Shown: positions 4,771 to 7,233 of the stretch, piece by piece
How the letters are laid out: each line of letters starts with the position of its first letter
How positions within the stretch are numbered: position 1 is the stretch's first letter
Source: Anaerolineales bacterium
Lineage (GTDB): Bacteria; Chloroflexota; Anaerolineae; Anaerolineales; UBA4823
Assembly: GCA_016932955.1 (NCBI GenBank)
Contig: JAFGBV010000274.1
Span: forward strand, 1 to 7,233
Direction: 5' to 3'
DNA length: 7,233 bases
The notes under the pieces: model-generated
Seen by the model: the letters and a program-made list of their open reading frames with translations, nothing else
The model's database searches: none
What the model was told of the DNA's origin: nothing
Made by a program: the position numbers and the translations under genes

Positions 4771-7233
4771 ATGTTCAAACCTGTTGCGGATCGCATCAAT
4801 GTAACTTTGCTTGAAGAGGAAGCCGCGCGTATTTGGAAAACACAGCGGGTCTACCAAAAGCTACGCCTTTTACGCCAGGACGAGCCGGCCTTTCATATTT
4901 ACCAATGCCCTGCTGTGACCAGCGGCAAGCCCGGTTTGCAAGACACCTTGGCGAGCGTGCACCAGGATTTCTGGTCGCGCTATAAGGCCATGCGAGGGTT
5001 GTGCGTAATACGGCACAGCGGCTGGAATACGCACGGTCTGCCGGTTGAGCTTCAAGCCGAGAGCCGGCTGGGGATTACCGGAAAAGGACAGGCCGAGAAG
5101 TATGGGATAGCGCGCTTCAACGATTATTGCCAGCAGTTAGCCCTGGATTCCGTCCAAAGTCGAGAGAACCTGAGCGAGCGCCTGAATGGCAGGGAAGAGA
5201 CGGAACCAGCTCCAACCAGCCATGACGAGCGCTCTGTTGAAGCCGTGTGGGGTCTGTTCAAGCAAGCCTGGGAGAGGGGTTTGGTATATCAGGACGAAGG
5301 CGTCATGCCCTATTGCCCCCATTGTGGCACTGTGCTGGCTGATTATGAAATCGTTCGACAGGCTGAGCCGGATGGATCGGCGGCGGCCTATGTTCGCTTA
5401 CCCCTCTTAGAAGACCCGGGTACATCCATCCTGGCCTGGGTTGGGCATGCCTGGAGCTTGCCGGGCAATGTTGCCGCTGCAGTCAACTCTGATGCGGAAT
5501 ACGTCATCATTGAGCATGATTTGCCCGCCAGCGAGGCTGGTGGAGAGGGTGGAATGGAAAAACTGATCATCGCCAGGGCTCTGGTTGACCAGGTCTTCGG
5601 TGATGCGGATGTGCGCGTGTACGAGACCTTCAAGGGGAGCAAGCTGAAAGGTCTGAAATATAGGCCTCTGTTCCAGTTCCTGCTGGTTGATAAACCAGCT
5701 TACCGGGTGATCCTGGATGATTTTTCAGTTGCCGGGCCGGGGGGCGGAATCGTGCTGATTACTCCAGCCTTTGATGCCCATCACCTCCAATTGGCCAGAC
5801 AGAATGACTTGCCAATGCTGACGCCCATCGGCAAGGATGGCACATTCATTTCCGAGATGCGCCCCTGGCGGGGAATGTTTTTTAAGGATGCCGAGGCTTA
5901 TATCCAGCAAGACTTGCAAGAGCGAGGCCTGCTGTACCGTGCCGAGCGGCATGACCAAAGTATTGCTCTCTGCCGGGGCTGCAACTCGCCTTTACTGCCG
6001 TATGTTCGTCAGGTCTGGTACCTGCGTGCCCAGGACGGGGATTGGTTGTTGGGGCGAGATCGTTTGTGGGGTACGCCGCTGCCAATCTGGCAGTGCATCC
6101 AATGCGGTCACCGGCTTGCTATCGGCTCATTGGAGGAATTATCACACCTGGCAGGCCGGAACCTGGCGGGCATGGATATACATCGCCCAATGGTGGATGA
6201 GGTGGCTTTTGCCTGCCCGCGCTGTGACGGATTGATGCGCCGCCTGCCGCAGGTATTAGACGCCGGGTTGGATGCTGCAGCCTTGTCACTGCTGCAATCG
6301 TCCGGCGAGGCAGAACCGGCCTATCCGGCAGATCTCGTTTGTGAGTCGGTCGAGCAGTCGAAAGCCTGGTTCAACGCCCTTCATATCCTGAGCAGCCTCT
6401 TCTGGGAGGGCGCGCCTTATCGACATTTGATCAGCCTGCCCATATTGATTGGAGATGAGGAAAACATCGCCGCCAACCATCACCAGCCGCTCGGCGACCC
6501 CTGGGATATCATCCATGATCATGGTGCGGATGCCTTACGCTGGGTTTTTCTGTCTGCCTGTTCGTCTGGCGACCAGGCCAGGTTTTCGAATGAGCTGCTT
6601 TTTGCTGCCAGGAATGATTTCGTCCTTCCGCTATGGGACACTTACGCCATGCTGGTCAACAGTGCAATTCAGGCAGGCTGGAGCCCCAATCCAACTGATG
6701 TTCCTTCCCAGGGCGATCTAGATCCCCTCGACCGCTGGCTTTCTTCCCGCCTGAGCCTGCTTGTCAGTGAAATGACCACTGCGCTCGAGGATTATGATAG
6801 TTTGCGCGCGTGCAGCCTTCTCCGGGTGTTTGTCACCGATCTATCAGGCTGGTATGTGCCGCTCTTGCGGCGGCGTTTTGTTGAAAATTCAGCTGCCGAG
6901 CACCGCAGCGCAGCCTTTTCATCCCTTTACCAGGCTCTCGTTACGCTTAGCCAATTGCTGGCACCTTTTCTCCCCTTCATCGCGGACGAGATTTATCAAA
7001 AGCTTGTACGCTCGTTTGATCTCTCAGCGCGTTCCTCGGTGCACCTGACCGATTGGCCCGTGATAGACAATGCGGCGATCGACCTCGAACTTAACCGCAG
7101 GATGGCGCTCTTACAAAGACTTGCCTCCCAGGGAAAGTCTGCCCGGCAAGCCGCCGGCATTGCTCTACACCAGCCGCTGGCAGGGGCGGTGATTGCGCTC
7201 GACAGCCAGGAGGAAGCCACCGCACTGCACCCC
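4771..7233 (+). CDS. Isoleucyl-tRNA-synthetase-like protein with replaced catalytic and editing motifs, 3' end outside window
   Basis: One open frame of 821 codons, without a stop at the window edge. The N-terminus MFKPVADRI matches IleRS starts, so ATG 4771 is preferred over the adjacent in-frame GTG 4768; the ribosome site is weak. The scaffold is IleRS of the archaeal/eukaryote-like type: RYKAMRG (70-76), GWNTHGLPVE (84-93), CP1 editing region (about 176-425), LWGTPLPIW (432-440), zinc knuckles C182/C185, C401/C404, C442/C445 and C482/C485, GADALRW (585-591), and an anticodon-binding domain from about 650 with DLSGWYV (690-696) and RRRF (700-703). Active-site signatures are replaced at gapless positions: HIGH by GLQD (55-58), KMSKS by IAANH (566-570), GWD by GWN (86), and WFDSG by GLDAA (499-503). 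Editing TTTP becomes VGHA (224-227) and the editing Asp pair His337-His338. By established class I synthetase mechanism it should not make aminoacyl-adenylate. A role in tRNA or protein binding is inferred; a normal ileS should exist elsewhere. About 200 C-terminal residues are missing. Confidence 0.88.
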   Translation, partial: MFKPVADRINVTLLEEEAARIWKTQRVYQKLRLLRQDEPAFHIYQCPAVTSGKPGLQDTLASVHQDFWSRYKAMRGLCVIRHSGWNTHGLPVELQAESRLGITGKGQAEKYGIARFNDYCQQLALDSVQSRENLSERLNGREETEPAPTSHDERSVEAVWGLFKQAWERGLVYQDEGVMPYCPHCGTVLADYEIVRQAEPDGSAAAYVRLPLLEDPGTSILAWVGHAWSLPGNVAAAVNSDAEYVIIEHDLPASEAGGEGGMEKLIIARALVDQVFGDADVRVYETFKGSKLKGLKYRPLFQFLLVDKPAYRVILDDFSVAGPGGGIVLITPAFDAHHLQLARQNDLPMLTPIGKDGTFISEMRPWRGMFFKDAEAYIQQDLQERGLLYRAERHDQSIALCRGCNSPLLPYVRQVWYLRAQDGDWLLGRDRLWGTPLPIWQCIQCGHRLAIGSLEELSHLAGRNLAGMDIHRPMVDEVAFACPRCDGLMRRLPQVLDAGLDAAALSLLQSSGEAEPAYPADLVCESVEQSKAWFNALHILSSLFWEGAPYRHLISLPILIGDEENIAANHHQPLGDPWDIIHDHGADALRWVFLSACSSGDQARFSNELLFAARNDFVLPLWDTYAMLVNSAIQAGWSPNPTDVPSQGDLDPLDRWLSSRLSLLVSEMTTALEDYDSLRACSLLRVFVTDLSGWYVPLLRRRFVENSAAEHRSAAFSSLYQALVTLSQLLAPFLPFIADEIYQKLVRSFDLSARSSVHLTDWPVIDNAAIDLELNRRMALLQRLASQGKSARQAAGIALHQPLAGAVIALDSQEEATALHP

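Noticed and set aside
5837..6235. 132-codon + strand frame inside the IleRS-like gene
   Set aside because: It overlaps the much longer homologous frame and has no family resemblance.
4771..7233. Calling this a normal ileS
   Set aside because: HIGH, KMSKS, WFDSG and the editing residues are all replaced at gapless alignment positions, so the functional symbol would mislead.
4771..7233. Calling it a decayed pseudogene
   Set aside because: There are no stops or frameshifts over 821 codons, structural motifs are well kept and a strong promoter is present. Decay cannot be fully excluded without relatives.

Overview
The window reads as chromosomal DNA from a Chloroflexota bacterium, most likely class Anaerolineae. 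This rests on style, not on a marker gene. It contains a secreted protein with a long Ala/Thr/Gln-rich 'TATA-type' helical stretch, a FecR-domain membrane protein with a Pro/Thr linker and DUF5666-like repeats paired with an ECF sigma factor, a polyphosphate glucokinase, and an IleRS scaffold of the archaeal/eukaryote-like type. Taxon confidence is moderate. No mobile element, CRISPR array, tRNA or rRNA was found.

Layout, left to right. (1) The 3' end of a small heat-shock protein gene (+) runs directly into the stop codon of a convergent polyphosphate glucokinase gene, ppgK (-), with no bases between them. (2) ppgK is the second gene of a probable two-gene unit read leftward. The first gene encodes an exported protein with a helical repeat stalk and a lectin-like C-terminal domain, 22 bases upstream. 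(3) A 354-base gap (1947-2300) holds a strong hairpin that probably ends the next transcript, two smaller dyads, weak leftward promoter candidates and a possible broken miniprotein ORF. (4) An ECF sigma factor and a FecR/DUF5666 transmembrane protein (-) overlap by 14 bases and form a sigma/membrane-sensor pair. (5) A 189-base divergent region carries a very good sigma-70 promoter facing right, a -10 facing left, and a 9-bp inverted repeat placed in both leaders. (6) From 4771 to the window end runs one uninterrupted 821-codon reading frame for an isoleucyl-tRNA-synthetase-like protein, still open at the edge.

The most interesting item is that last gene. Its fold aligns with IleRS from the first residue, with the zinc knuckles, WGTPLPIW region, GADALRW segment and anticodon-binding domain kept. 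Yet the residues that do the chemistry have been replaced: HIGH by GLQD, KMSKS by IAANH, the editing TTTP by VGHA, the editing Asp-Asp by His-His, and WFDSG by GLDAA. The frame has no stop or frameshift over 2.46 kb, so it looks like a retained catalytically dead synthetase paralogue, not a decayed pseudogene. It is divergent from the ECF/FecR pair. A functional link between them is possible but is inference only.
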